Shown: positions 37,550 through 50,610 of the stretch, piece after piece
Numbering within the stretch: position 1 is the stretch's first letter
Layout of the letters: each line of letters starts with the position of its first letter
DNA from: Vanilla planifolia
Taxonomy: Eukaryota; Streptophyta; Magnoliopsida; Asparagales; Orchidaceae
Assembly: GCA_023846275.1 (NCBI GenBank)
Contig: CM043869.1
Span: 15,533,501 to 15,597,500, forward strand
DNA length: 64,000 nt
Direction of reading: 5' to 3'
Program-made: the position numbers and the translations under genes
The notes under the pieces: generated by a model
Seen by the model: only the letters and a program-made list of their open reading frames with translations
What the model was told of the DNA's origin: nothing
Database searches by the model: none

Positions 37550-40500
37550 TGATTAGTAGATTTATTAACCTTTCCTCTATGCGAATCAAATATAGATCAA
37601 TATTTAAAAGGGAACGAAAAATTATATTTGAAGGAGATGAAATAAGATGGAGGCTCCATTTAGGTTGACGTTGATCAAGAAATTCTCGTATGGATGGTCT
37701 AGCAAGTAAATCATAAAGAAGGCATTTAATTAAATTATGTCTCACAATGAAATCAAAGTTGGATCGCTAAACAACCAACACGTTCTAATTAGATTCGAGA
37801 AAGTGGATGATTTTTTGCATTCTAGCTTAATAGGTCATGGATTGTAGTAAATTTTAAAATGAGAATTTTCAAATGGTATCTAAATTTCCATCTTAATACT
37901 GAGTCATCCCTACTCCAATATGGATTTCATTTAAACAATTACTTATTCACTTGTTCAACAAAGCAATTTTGCATTTCATAGTTACAACAATAAAAATTCG
38001 CTTTTGGTGGATTCCACAACTTCAAATTTAACTCATGCAAGTATGTCTAGAGTCTGTGTCAAAGTAGATTTAGTAGAAGAACCACCAAAATGGATCAAAA
38101 CTATGTAAAAGTGAAGTAACACTAATAAGTTATAGCAAAGGTTCTAGTATGACAATCCACCTAGCTACTACTTGTTATGTTTCAAGTACGATCACTTTTT
38201 TGTTCATTGTAAACACAACACAATGAATCCAGGCACACAAGCCTCTAATGAATTAGCTAAAATACCAACTAAACAGAATGAGAGAGTGAATACCAATGAA
38301 GAACTTGGGATTGATTTGACCAAACTAATACTAAAATCTATAAGCTCTCAAGATTGTAATGTTAAGGAATACATATCTAAATACCCAAGTCCTAATTAAG
38401 CTGAAAACTTCAACAGTCATGATGTTTTAGATGAAACTCCAAACAAACCTATGAACAAGGATTAAGGTAAACTTAATTTGATAGAAAGGATGAAACATAA
38501 CTTTAAACAAGATTTTGGATAATTATGCTACATTTAAGAAAGGCTTCATGCATGTCAAAAAAGCAGGCTCCATGTTTGACTCTGAAGCATCGTAGAAAAT
38601 CTTTCAAGGAAACCTTAACATTCAAGAACTCAAGGGATTAAGTAATGATTTGCTTGAGAGAGTAAAAAACTCTAGATTATACAACTTGATCAAAATGATT
38701 TTTCTTATGTGTAAATTAGAAGATTCAAAAGAAGAGTAAAAAAATTCTTCAAATGTCAAAATAGACTAAAAAGGACATATAGAAGCTCAAACTCCATACA
38801 AATTGCAAATCAAACAAACATCAATGGATAGTATCCTTGTACAGAACATAAGAGGAGACCTCAAGCATATAATTTTTTCTAACAAAGCTCCTACAACCAT
38901 TGTTTCTGTAACTAAAAAGCATGGGTTGAAGGACTGTATAAACCTTTGAAGCCATAAAGACTTGCTATAGGCTTGATTTTCACCTAGCTTGGAAATAAAA
39001 AAAAGGAAATAGATTTGGAATAAGCTTGATAGAATTCTAGATAAGGATTGGATGGAAACCATCTCCATATAAAGTGTATAATATTTATGTGGAATGGGTT
39101 TAGAATACTCACCACTATTACTCTAATATCCTGAGTTCATTATTTCTAATTAAAAAAATATAAGTATCAAAGGATGGTTCACACATTCAACATTTTTTAG
39201 ATTGTTATGAAGTAATTGGTCTATTCTAATATACCTTTCTAGCATGAAAACTTTGGAATTTAAATTGAGAAGGTTGAAGCAATGCTTAAAATAGTGCAAT
39301 AAATCTACATTTGGTAATATATTCCAAGTGATTAGTGTGCTGAAGAGCTAGTTTAGAGTAGAGAACAAAAATTCTTGAAAAGTGAATCTGAGGAGGATAA
39401 GATTAAACTATTCAAAGCAACTGATCAGCTTATAAAGGAATTGAATAAGGAAGAAATGCTCTAACACTTGAGGGTTGGAATCAAATGACTTAAAGAGGTC
39501 GATAGGAATACTAATTCTTTCATCCTTTGGATGAAGAAAAAATGTCTAAGCTTATCATTAGTAAAATTAAAGATTCAAATAGGAAAATAATAATAGAATA
39601 GGGATAAATTCAAGAGTCAATTATTTGAAAGTTTTAAACACTAACTCTCTTTTAAAGAAGTCACATTGGATGAGTAATTTTTGAACAACATACTTACATT
39701 GATATTTAAGAATGAAAATAGCTGGCTTATGAAATAAGTCACATTGAAGGAGATCAAAGAAGTGATATTTCAATTAATTAAATATATTACACATGTATCT
39801 AATGGCTTTAATAGTCACTTTTTCATAAAATGTTAGGAAATTATAGCTTGTAATGTGCTAGAAATTGTCAAGGACTTTATATCTAGATATTCAATTTCTA
39901 AGGAGATTATAAGTACAAACCTAGTGTTCATTCTTATGGTAGAGATAATAGGATCATTTAAGGACCAGTTTGTGCATGCAACTTTATAGAAAAATGTTAT
40001 ATAAACTATTCACCAATAGGCTTCAAATATTACTACCCAAAATCATATTTCCTAAATAAGTTGGTTTCATTAAAGGAAGAGAAATTATGAATAATATCCT
40101 TCTGCCTCAAGAGTTGATGGGTTCCCTTAACAAGATAGTTAATGGTAGGCATTTCATTCTAAAGTTAGACGTAAAAACTCATTTGATAGCTTATCATGAG
40201 ATTTCCAATATAAGATACTGAAAAAATTCAACTTATTAGCTCAATTTAATGGGTTGATCATGAATATTACTCGAAGCTTATGGTTCTCTATCATGGTTAA
40301 TGATATTCCTAATGGATTTTTTTAGCCCTCAAGGAAGCTAAAACAAAGTAAGCTTATCTCTCTTCTACTATTTATAATGCCCATGGAGACTTTCATTAGG
40401 GAGTTAAGTAATCTATTCACAAATTAGAAAGTACTACATTATGCACTACTTAAAGGATGCTCATTTATTTCACAACTTAATTTTGTCGATGATATAATCA

Positions 40501-42330
40501 TTTTTAGTAAAGAAGATTTAGGATCAATGAATTAACTAACAAAATTTGTAAAAGGGTTCTAAGATATGTCATGTCTTCAATTAAATACATGGAAAAACAA
40601 ATTCTACACTAGCAAAACTATGAAGACAACATCAACTTAAAAGATAAGAAAGGTTTTCAACATGGGTCTTTTCCCATAACATACCTAGGATGTTCCCTAT
40701 TTATTGATAAGAAGAACGTAATATATTATCAACAAATCTTAGATAATCTAGTTAATAATATGATAAACTGGAAGAAGAAATTGTTATTCATGAGTAGTAG
40801 ATTTATCCCATTGAGGCATGTTCTATACTCTATTCCAACATTTTCACACATAATAATAATGCATCCACCCATGCAAATTATAGATAAAGTTAAAAAAATT
40901 ATGAATCACTTCCTATAGGAGGAGGTTGATAATGTAAAAACACATTAATGCATTACTTGGGGCAAAATGTGTAATTCTATGAAGGAAAATGGTTTATAAT
41001 TGAAAAAAAACTAAAGGGTATCATAATTCTCAACTTTTTTAAGTTCAATTGGAAGCTTTTGACTGGAAACTTACTTTGGGATAAATTCATAAAATTCAAA
41101 TTCATGATTGGTAAAGCAAAGAACATCAAGTTAAACACATGAAAATTCATGGAATAAACTCAGGATTTTGTATTAGAACATACAAATACATGTGCAAATT
41201 TAAGGTCCTTTATTTGCATCCTTACTAAAGATGAGACCTTTAGCTTATAATCGACATAGAATGTCATAAGAAATAAGTTTCTTATCTTGAAATCTAGAAA
41301 AATTATCTAGAATGACAAAGGACACATCAAGATCTTTGTGTTGGTATGAAGAAGTTTTAATAAAATCTACCTTTCCCAAAGCATTTATAGAGAGTCAATA
41401 ATTAGTTGGCCTCCAAATATCCTCAATATCCTAGTGAAGCCTCTTTTGACCATGCTTTTGCCATGTTTCATGTGGAAAAGAAGGTGTGATCTTTCTTTGC
41501 TAATATATTGACAATCAAGTAGGTCAAGTCACATAACATTCAAGACATACTTAACAACTAGAAATAAAAAATAATTAGGAGCTAAATAAGGTATGAAGTA
41601 CTTCAAATCCTTACAATTAATATGCTAGAATATATGGAAAATTAAGAATAGAAAAGCATATGAGAAAAATATGTAGATAAAATATGATCATTATCAATAT
41701 TGTTATCAACTAATGCTACAATATATTCAAGTGTTTTATTTTAATTCAAATTGAGAAAAAAATAGGCTCATGATGCAACTAGTTTTGGTTCCCACTTTCA
41801 AGAAACGAAAATTAGAACATGTGATTTAGTTTTTTTGGAGTTTCCCACCTGCCAACGTAGTGAAGCACGATGTCCATGGAAGCTACAAGAAGGAAAGATC
41901 TATAATGGGTGGTTTTATTTGAGATCATAAAGGTAATGTGATACAAAACTTTACATTTTTTGAAAGTCATAGCTCGACAATGGATGTAATGATAAATGTA
42001 TTCCGAAAAGGTTTGGGATGCTTCAAAAGAAATAGTTTCACTATGATTAAGAGTGAGCTTGATTGCATTACATTAATTAAAATGATCTAATGAAGCCTAA
42101 AACTACATTAAAAACTTATTGATAAAATTCAGCAAATTAAGCTAAAGTTTGAGGCACTCTATGTGAAATGAAATTTCATTTATGAGGGAAATAATATAGC
42201 CAAAAGTTTATCTAAAAGTTTGGATCAGTTGAAGAATGCATAGACATGGGAAAACTATAGTGTTTCACTTCAATGCAAGCCCTTACAAACATAGAAAAAT
42301 CTCATCTATCTTATATTCATCCATCATATA
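37550..42330 (+). mobile_element. Second L1-type LINE, ancient and heavily mutated
   Basis: The plus strand, read across many stops and shifts, keeps the order of a plant L1 element. DUF4283 is seen from about 37670 to 38100: 'KFSYGW', 'HVLIRFEKVDDF', 'MRIFKWYLNFHLNTESSL' and 'SRVCVKVDL'. A knuckle relic follows at about 38175-38220 (C-F-K-Y...H-C). The endonuclease start is at about 38829 ('QNIRG'), with a 'YSPLLL' relic of SDHSPLLL near 39110 and 'SSMKTLEFKLRRLKQ' near 39240-39285. Reverse transcriptase is seen from about 39830 to 40980, including F-V-D-D near 40480 and 'ITYLGCSLF'. An RNase H relic (RVT_3) runs from about 41850 to 42230 ('HKGNVIQNF', 'YEGNNIAKSLSK'). The decay and AT-rich composition show that it is far older than the LINE at 28-34.8 kb. 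Its ends and target duplication were not found. Confidence 0.85.
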
Positions 42331-43250
42331 AAGTACAAAGTTTGATCACCCCAAGGGGACATTGATATGAAGATAAAATTCAAAAACATTGATGTCACTG
42401 CCAAATCAACGAACAAAATGACCCATCACATTGTAACAAATGGTATTTCATTTCCTTGCATCTTATGATGGATTTGTTTACCTCAACGAACTAATATAGT
42501 TGAATATCATCTATAAGAGAATGAGTATTATATAACATTGTTCACAAAGATAGTTTATGGACATGGACAACTACAACTTGGTCTCTTATGAAGAAAGGTT
42601 AACACTGTTTACATTTGGTTCTCACCATAACTATTAATCGACTCTACTGATCAAACAAATACATGTAAGTACAATAAGTGAGATAATATACTGCATCATG
42701 TTGGTACAATCATTATCCATTTTGTGATGATAGAGCCTAGGTACTATTCACTAAGTCGAGTCCTTGGACTTGGCTCAATTTGCCTTTGTGCTTATTATCA
42801 GTAAGTGAAATTCTTAGCTCTTATGATAAAAGAATATCTCAACACACAATAGATATGGTGTGATCATTTTCATATGTCATGCACGTTCTAACTCACTAGA
42901 TTAACATAATCATTTAACATCTTATGCATGGAGCATCATCTGAAGTGTAATGGAATGGGATGGTCTCATATTCAGCCAATCACATCAATGTAATTTGATT
43001 TTTCAATGAGATAAGTCAATGTCTAATAAAATGTATGATTCACATGCATGGAACACTCCATAAGCTAATGTTAGCTTGTATTCTTTGCAAATCATTAATT
43101 TAAAAATATATTTTTTCTTAAAGAAAATTGTCAGACCATCATTTGTTAATATGGTAAATAAGCCATCATTAATTTCAATTTTTGAACATGCTAATGCAAA
43201 TTATGGATTCACAAAAAATATAACATAAACTTACTTTTATTGAAGGGTTA
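42330..43250. other. Unassigned intergenic DNA
   Basis: No gene or clear element is seen. The segment separates the old LINE from the gypsy relic to its right and may include LTR sequence of that relic. Confidence 0.45.
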
Positions 43251-45400
43251 AAAAGAGATTACAAAGTTAAGAGATAGAGATGAAGTTTATGACCATCATA
43301 GGTTAGTGATGTTTAGAGAAGAAGAAAGAATACCTCTGTAACTAGAGAAAAAAATTAGATGAACTCTCCATGTAATCGAATTGATTATAGTGTATTTGTT
43401 ATGATTAACATTTGTGCCATTGAACTAGATATCTTGGGCTGTATTTATAGTAGAAGAAGTTAATGATGTGAGCTAAGATAATTGTAACTATCATTTGGTT
43501 GTAATTATTTAATTTTCTAAGGTAGATGTATATCATTTGCTAAGTGTTGAATCAATTATAACTATTACATTAAGGAGCTCAACTATTGATGTAACTTTTT
43601 AGAAAATAAACCTGATCATTGATTATATAATTGAATCAATTATAATCATCAAACTTGTCATTAATTAATTAATTAATTTAATTTAGAGGGAAGAATTGCT
43701 AATAATTTGGTATCTCTATTCTTTTTGGTAAATCTAAGTGTGGACCTATTGTTAAATTCTTTTTTAATTTCAAGAACCTAGTTTCTTAGTCATAATTCCA
43801 CTCAAATTTCACTAGTTTTTGTGTTTATCTTGTCAATGATGATGATATGTAAGAGAAACATTTATAGAATTTTCATAATATCCAATTGCACCCAGAAAAA
43901 ACCTTAAGTTTTAGAAATAGATGTGGTTTTAGGTTAATCTACAATAGTTGTGATATTTTAAGAAACTATTAATATTATTTTTGTTTTTTCCACATGTCCT
44001 AAAAATACCACTTGGGATAATTAGAAAATATATTTACAAAATTTATCATTAAGATGCTACTTTCTCAGAATCCACAAAACAATTTGCAAAAGATTCACAT
44101 GTTCATTAGAAGGATTTGAATACATAAATATGTCATCGACAAACACAACCATAAACTAATCCAAATGTCTAATAAAGATTTTATTCATAAAATCCATTAT
44201 ATTAGTAAGACCAACAGACCATCAATAACTCATAATGTTTAAAACAAGTTTTGAAAATAGTTTTTGCAATATTCTATTCCTATGTCTTTAGTTAATGATA
44301 ATCTGATTTGAAGTCTATTTTAAAAAATACCATAATACTTTATAATTAATCAAATAGATAATCAATCCTTAATAGAAGATATCTATTTTTAGCATTAATT
44401 CTATTGAATTCTTTGTAGTCTATGAATATTTATAAACTACCATTTTTATTCTTTATAAAAAAGAATGAGGGCTTTCTAAGAAGAAACATTAAGGTGAATG
44501 AAGCCCTTAACTAACAATTCCTATATTTACACTTTTACATTTAATAGCTTAATAGGTGCCATTCTAAGGAGATTATGATGTAAAATACTAGGCAATTTCT
44601 TTAAAAATATATCTAGATATTCACAAACCAAGAGCACAACTTATGGCTCTCTAGACATTTTATTAGTAAACACAACTAATAATAAAAAGCCTAATAATAA
44701 AAAGCCTTCTTTACTATAATAGTTTCTATGACTTCAACATAGAAAGAAAAGGTATACTTCTCTCTTTCCCATATTAAATTACTTCTTCTCTATTTAAAGC
44801 TTGCAATTTTAGTTTTTTGTTCAATCCAATCTATAAACTCCTAATGTTCACATAACCAATCCATGTCAAGAATAGTATCAAATACTAATAAAAAAAATGT
44901 GAGCAATTTAACAAAAAACTTATTGACTCTAATGTTTATCTTTTCTTGAACAAATTTATCTACTTTGAATTCAATTTCATCAAGTAAATTTACTAATAAG
45001 TGATTATTCATTTGGTTCAATTCACTAAATAATGCATCAAGCACATTATGAGATATGAGTAAGAGGATCCACAATGAATTATAATAATAATAGGTAATTA
45101 TTCAAAACAATAGTACTAATAATTATGCCCATAGAATGTGAAGCATCCTATTATGTGTTAGCATAAATTTTAACTAATTGTCTTTATCGAAAAACTGGCC
45201 TCTTACCAATCTACTTCAAAGTATAGTTAGTGTGTCACCTCTATCTTTGTTAAGACATCCTCTACAAACAGTACAACCAAAACTTTGGGGTTTAAATCCT
45301 ACCTCCAACCTTACTTGAGGATTACCTTTGGTCATGTAACGTAATGCCCCATAATGAAAACATCTACTCTTTCCTCCATTTTTAAACCAACATGTTGCTC
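43250..45400 (-). mobile_element. Ty3/gypsy relic B
   Basis: Leftward element. From right to left: a gag knuckle relic near 45340-45390, a protease/RT spacer with 'TILDMDWLCEH' (family: VILGMDWL) at about 44840-44885, and reverse transcriptase at about 44460-44080 with 'IDYKEFN' and 'LFD', a 'GLTNIMDFMNKIF' segment, then 'FMVVFVDDIFMYS' whose catalytic Asp pair lies near 44135. RNase H is too decayed to delimit. At 43439-43452 the minus strand has TACTATAAATACAGCC, a TATA box placed where the 3' LTR promoter of this leftward element would be. Multiple stops and shifts; non-functional. Confidence 0.8.
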
Positions 45401-48400
45401 AAAAAATCTCTCACTTTTTTAATATTAAGGTGCCTTACCTTTAGATTCTATATCAGATCTAATACTATTGGCATTAGAATCTTATATTCACAAATTACTA
45501 AATAATTTTTCACTCTTTTCTCATTGAAAACACCTCTTAAAAGAGTTGAGAATTTAGCTACTATGATGCCTCCCTCCTCTTTTTAGCTTCTTTTTGTGCT
45601 TTAAGTGGTTCTAGATTTTATTTAATCATTCTTGCATGCTCAATTACCTCAAAATACAAGTTGTTCAAAAAGAAATTAAAGCAACCCTAATAGATGATTT
45701 AAATCCATCGAAAAAAAAAATAAAGCATCATTGCTCCTTTAGGTTTACCAAAAATAATGTATAACAAACTAGAGTAGATAACTTTCTTTTATAATCAATA
45801 ACTAACAAGTCTTCATAGATAAGGGTAAATACCACTTTTCAAAATCCTTTATAAACTTTTAAGAGAAATGTCTTACATTGGCGACCACATCAAGAATAAG
45901 AAGGGCCAATTGTGCTCTTTATATCATTTGGACAAGCCAAATAATCAAATATTCCATAACTTTACTTCACCCATTAAGGAATCAGATCCCCTTGCAATGC
46001 AAAGAGGAAGCGTCTTATGAAACTAGACAATAAGCCTATCCACTTGGAAGTTCTCTAGAGATTCATTTTAAGAAGAGGTACGTAATTGTATAAGAACATT
46101 ATGACCATCTGATTCTCTCTTAGATCTTATTCTTTTAGAACATTCTCAATCCTTCTTCCTTATTTTACATTATGTCAAAAATATAAACAATTAAACACTT
46201 CAATATAGAATAATAATTCATTGTATGCAATTATGCCATGTGGATGTTATTTCAATGTCTTCACTCATTAAGCCTCCTCTAGGTTATTAACCTTAGGCTT
46301 GATATAATATTCGAATACCTTATCTAAGACATTTCTTATATAAAGCCCAAAAATACATATCTATTAAATAATGTCACATAAAAATTTTCAAAAAAATCTT
46401 GAGGACAAAAACTCAAAAACTAACAAGGATGATGAAGGAAAGCATTTAAAAATCAACATTTACTTATAAGATAATAAAGTAAAATTGAACAACAACAATG
46501 CACAAGCATACCTTAGAAGTTCTCACCAACCATCAAAACATGTGTTAGTATCTATATATAAACCAAATATATATAGGATACGAAATGCCAGAACATCTTG
46601 TATTGCTCATTATAGATCTTAATATAATACCACCACTCTTAGGGATCTATGCCACAAGCTACCAAGTAACCCATGTGATAGCTTAGCTTACCGTTCTGGG
46701 TGGTGCCATGACATCTTCTCCTCTTATCTCGTTTAGGCTTCTGTAGAAATCTATATTTTTATAATTGAAAGTTATTAAAAATTTTGAAATTTTTGAAACC
46801 AATTTTTTTATCAAGTAAGCTATCTAATCACCATTTTAAGACCAACTATAGTCACACAATGCTATTACATTTTTATTTTTTAAAACAAGCTTTATTATGA
46901 TCTATTATAGTTGAATAAATTACTAATGCAAGTTTATCACTAGAAATAAACTATTTATTTTAAAAGCCTATGTAATATGATAATAAAAGAAGTAAAGAAA
47001 AAAATCTTAAAATTTGATTCTACTCTTTTATTTTCACATGAGTCTTATATAATGTCTCATCATTTTCTAAATATTAGATCATAAACTAGGCTGAGCCAAC
47101 TACGACTAGCTTAGTTACAAAATGATATAACGTATATATAAAGAAGTCATTTTTAAGGTCATATTACATGCTGGTTCAAGAGCATGTATCAAACATATGT
47201 AGAAATAAATAGGAAGAATATAAAATAAATGACACATTTTAAATCCTTTCATTCAATTCCTTTTTCCTTTGTAGGTCTATAATAGTAATCTGTCAAATTC
47301 TTTTTCTTGGTTGTAACACCTATTTTCCTTTTTCTTTTTCTTTTCTCCTTTGACTCAATTGTAAACTTTGGATTTCTCTCCAATTTTTCTAAATGTCACA
47401 TAGCCTAAACTTTTCCCTTTCAATGACTTCATGTTCTCATTCCTCTTTTTTGGCTCTTTCCTTTCCTTAACTAATAAAGTTTAATGGATCCCACTTGATG
47501 AGTCATTATATCCCTGCCTTTTTTAGTAACTTTTCATTGATAAGCTTTACATCACTTGGGTTTCCTTCGTTGATGAGCTAAGGTTAGGAAATTAGGGATT
47601 TTAGGAAATTAATTTCTTTTATTTGATCAAATTTGAGAAAAATTCTCATATTTTTTAAAATTGTTTTACCAAAATAACTTCCAAAAATTTGTTGAGTATA
47701 TTCACATAATTCTCCTCGATGATTCTATTAGTTAGCCAATTTTACATTTTTATATCATTTAATATTTATAATAATTTTTTAAACTTAAAAATACTTATGA
47801 AAATTATCTTTATTTTTCTTTGATTAATTTCAAATTTTAATTCTATGATTATCACATCTTTATTTCATGCCAAAAAAATTATGTTAAGTCTATTTGTAAA
47901 AGCTCAATGTCTGGACCTAATTTCATTATATTTTGAGACCATTTGTTATTTTTATTAATTTCTTATAATATATTTAAGCACCTTAACTAATCAATTATTA
48001 AATCTTAAAAATCTCAAATCTTCTTTTTGTTTGTAGTATCAATGAATTATAAATATTTTGTGTAGTTTATTTTTCAACTTGTCTTTCTTCTTTAAGTTGA
48101 CATATTTTTTCAAAAGTATATGATTTTTTGAAAAAAAATAAAGATATATAAATTAAAAATAATTTTAAATATAAACTATGAAAGAAATATTATTTTATTA
48201 TAATTTTAGATGCTATATAATAGTTTTGTACAAATCTATGTCTTGACCTATAATGTAAGTAGATAATGAGCATCATTTCAAAAAATAGATATGTAATAGT
48301 TATTATTTCTATTAAGTTAAATTATGTATAAACTTTGCTTTTATATAAGAAATGTGATAGTTTTTGTGGTTTTTAAATTTTCCTTCAAAAATATGATCAT

Positions 48401-48520
48401 GTGACTTCCATGCAATTATTTAAAAAATATTTTTTTAAAACAAAGTAGAGACAAAAGAAAATAACTTTTAAAAGAAAAGAAGAAAATGACATGACATCAC
48501 TCCAAAAAGTGGTTGGATGC
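45400..48520. other. Decayed repeat DNA, no gene
   Basis: The left part (to about 46750) is probably gag, leader and LTR sequence of gypsy relic B, by position only. A GC-richer patch near 46650-46740 stands out but encodes nothing recognised. From about 47300 a TGTAACACC start on the plus strand resembles the first bases of gypsy LTRs. The rest is AT-rich and unrecognised. Confidence 0.4.
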
Positions 48521-50400
48521 CATAGGATCCCTTTCTTAGGGAGCTATGAACTATGTAGATTGGGACACATTGATAAAGCCTAAGCAAGTGGTAACCTTGA
48601 TATTTGGAGGCTTTAAGGGTGACAATGGGTTCATATTGCTTGACATGTTAGGTGTTTGTTAGCTAAGGGAGATGGATTATAGGTGTAAAGCCTTTAAGCC
48701 AAGTATGGCGAGCGCTTGGAAGCTTCTATATTTGGCTAATAAGGTGGTCAGGGACAACAAAATATGAATCCTAAATCAATGAGATATATGCTTAATCATA
48801 AAAGTCAACTAGGAGAAGCCACTTTTGCTAGCCTTATGGCCTACGAATATTAATGTGGAGTTTTAGATTCATCATTCCTTAGTAGGCAATCTCGACAATT
48901 TTGGAGACTAATGGATAGAGTTTCTCTTCACTCATTTTGGAGACATCTTATTTCACTAGATATAATAACTTCAATGTGCCAATAAGGATTCAGGAAACTA
49001 GCATGTTTGGAAGGCTAGAAAGTCAATTAAATCCAACAATTTAGTGTCATCCTTAAATTGCTTCTATAGAAATCGTGACTACAAAGTTCACTAGCAACCT
49101 CTTATGGGCCTCGTAGTTTTGGCTAGTCACATACTTTTATGCTTAGTGGAACATCTCCCCCCCCCCCCCCCCCCCGCCCCCCTCCACTAAATCATTAGGA
49201 GCAATGACATTTGTCAAGTCTCTTCTCGCCCACCTCATTGATTGCTTCCCCTTCTCCAAGTTGGTTGAAGGTCAATTATGACATTTTGTTTAAAGTAATA
49301 GTCACACAAGTTTTGAAGTAATTATCCATGATGGTGTTATTGAAGAACTTATGTTAATAAGGGATTGAGAGGACTTCTAAATTGCTTCTTTAGTATTTGA
49401 GAAAAGTAAGTTGATAGTCTATATTCATTGTTTCTCATCATCTTCCCCCTACATCAATGATATGGCATGAGAGTGATTTTTTAATGATAGTTCACATGTG
49501 TATCAATTGTCTATTTGGAGAGGACCATGGCATAAGACTTCTTTGTGCAATTATTGTCTTACACCTCCATGCATTCTCCAAAGTGACTCATTTTCTCAAG
49601 AAAGGTAATTAGGTAGTTGATTGGCTTGTCATATCAATCTCTTTTAGGGAATATTTGGGGTGTTGGGCATATTTCTACTAAAAGAATTTGATAGAATCCT
49701 TAAAAATGATGTTATGCATGATTTTTATGATCGTCACATGTTAAGGATAGCTCAAAGAAAATGAGAAAAAAAGTAAGAGTAAAGAAAGACTAGGCTTCCC
49801 TCATCATTGACATCCTCTAGAACTTGAACCTTGGGAGCCTTTATGTTATTGCTAGAGTGATTGATGTGTCCTAGCTTTCCATAGGTAATAAGAACATTTT
49901 CACATTAATTTCTTAATGGCACAATGCGTTGAGAGAGTAACTCCATCATCATTGCATAATTGCTCGAGTTGTTACAGGTAATTTTATTGGCCGCCTTGAT
50001 ATTGGCTTATTGGCTTTTAATACTAGGTGCAGGAGCTTGAGGGAGAATTCTTGAGTGATAGACTAAAGATAACTAAGACTCATGCTCTTTAACCTAAACT
50101 GTTTAAATGCAAATGTTTGACTTTAGTTTGGTAAATCTAGAGTGTCTAGTCGCAAGTGTCTCAACCTCAACGATGCAATCTCAAATGCCCTAATCCCAAG
50201 GCCTCAAGTGCCTTGGTCTTGATGACCTAATTTCTATCTTTCAAATGTCGAAGGCATGGTCTTGCTCTTCTTTTATTGTTTTTTATATAATGTTTACTTC
50301 TTATATTGATGGTTGAGATTATCATAATAAATTTTTACATCTTCAAAAAATGATAAAAAAGACCACATCAATGCAATCCAAGATCTAGGATAAGTCAAAT
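48520..50400. other. Unidentified relic-like region with poly-C tract
   Basis: The composition is more balanced than in its flanks. Around 48680-49130 the plus strand gives broken protein-like stretches such as 'MASAWKLLYLANKVVRDN' and 'PLLLALWPTNINVEF' separated by stops. I could not match them to a family. They may be an old retroelement or pseudogene. A homopolymer C tract lies at 49157-49182. Confidence 0.35.
49157..49182. repeat. Poly-C tract
   Basis: Nineteen C, one G, then six C, in strongly AT-rich surroundings. The length may be unreliable because homopolymers are hard to sequence. Confidence 0.95.
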
Positions 50401-50418
50401 CCACTAGCATGATTGAAA

Positions 50419-50424
50419 TTTATT
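50419..50424 (-). terminator. Polyadenylation signal of the beta-xylosidase gene
   Basis: AATAAA on the minus strand lies about 190 bases past the stop codon. A weaker AATAAG occurs earlier, near 50587-50592. Which is used cannot be told from sequence. Confidence 0.5.
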
Positions 50425-50610
50425 TACAATAAAGCTTTGGGAATTCTGAAAAATTTTACGGACAAATCACAATGACATCCCATCGATGTGTTACAAAGAG
50501 CTGACTATTCAATTAAATTCAATTATAATTGGATTGAAAAACTTATCAACCACCACCGATAGACCCTTGTGACTTTGCTTTGAAGGTCCTTATTAAAAAC
50601 CCGATCCACT

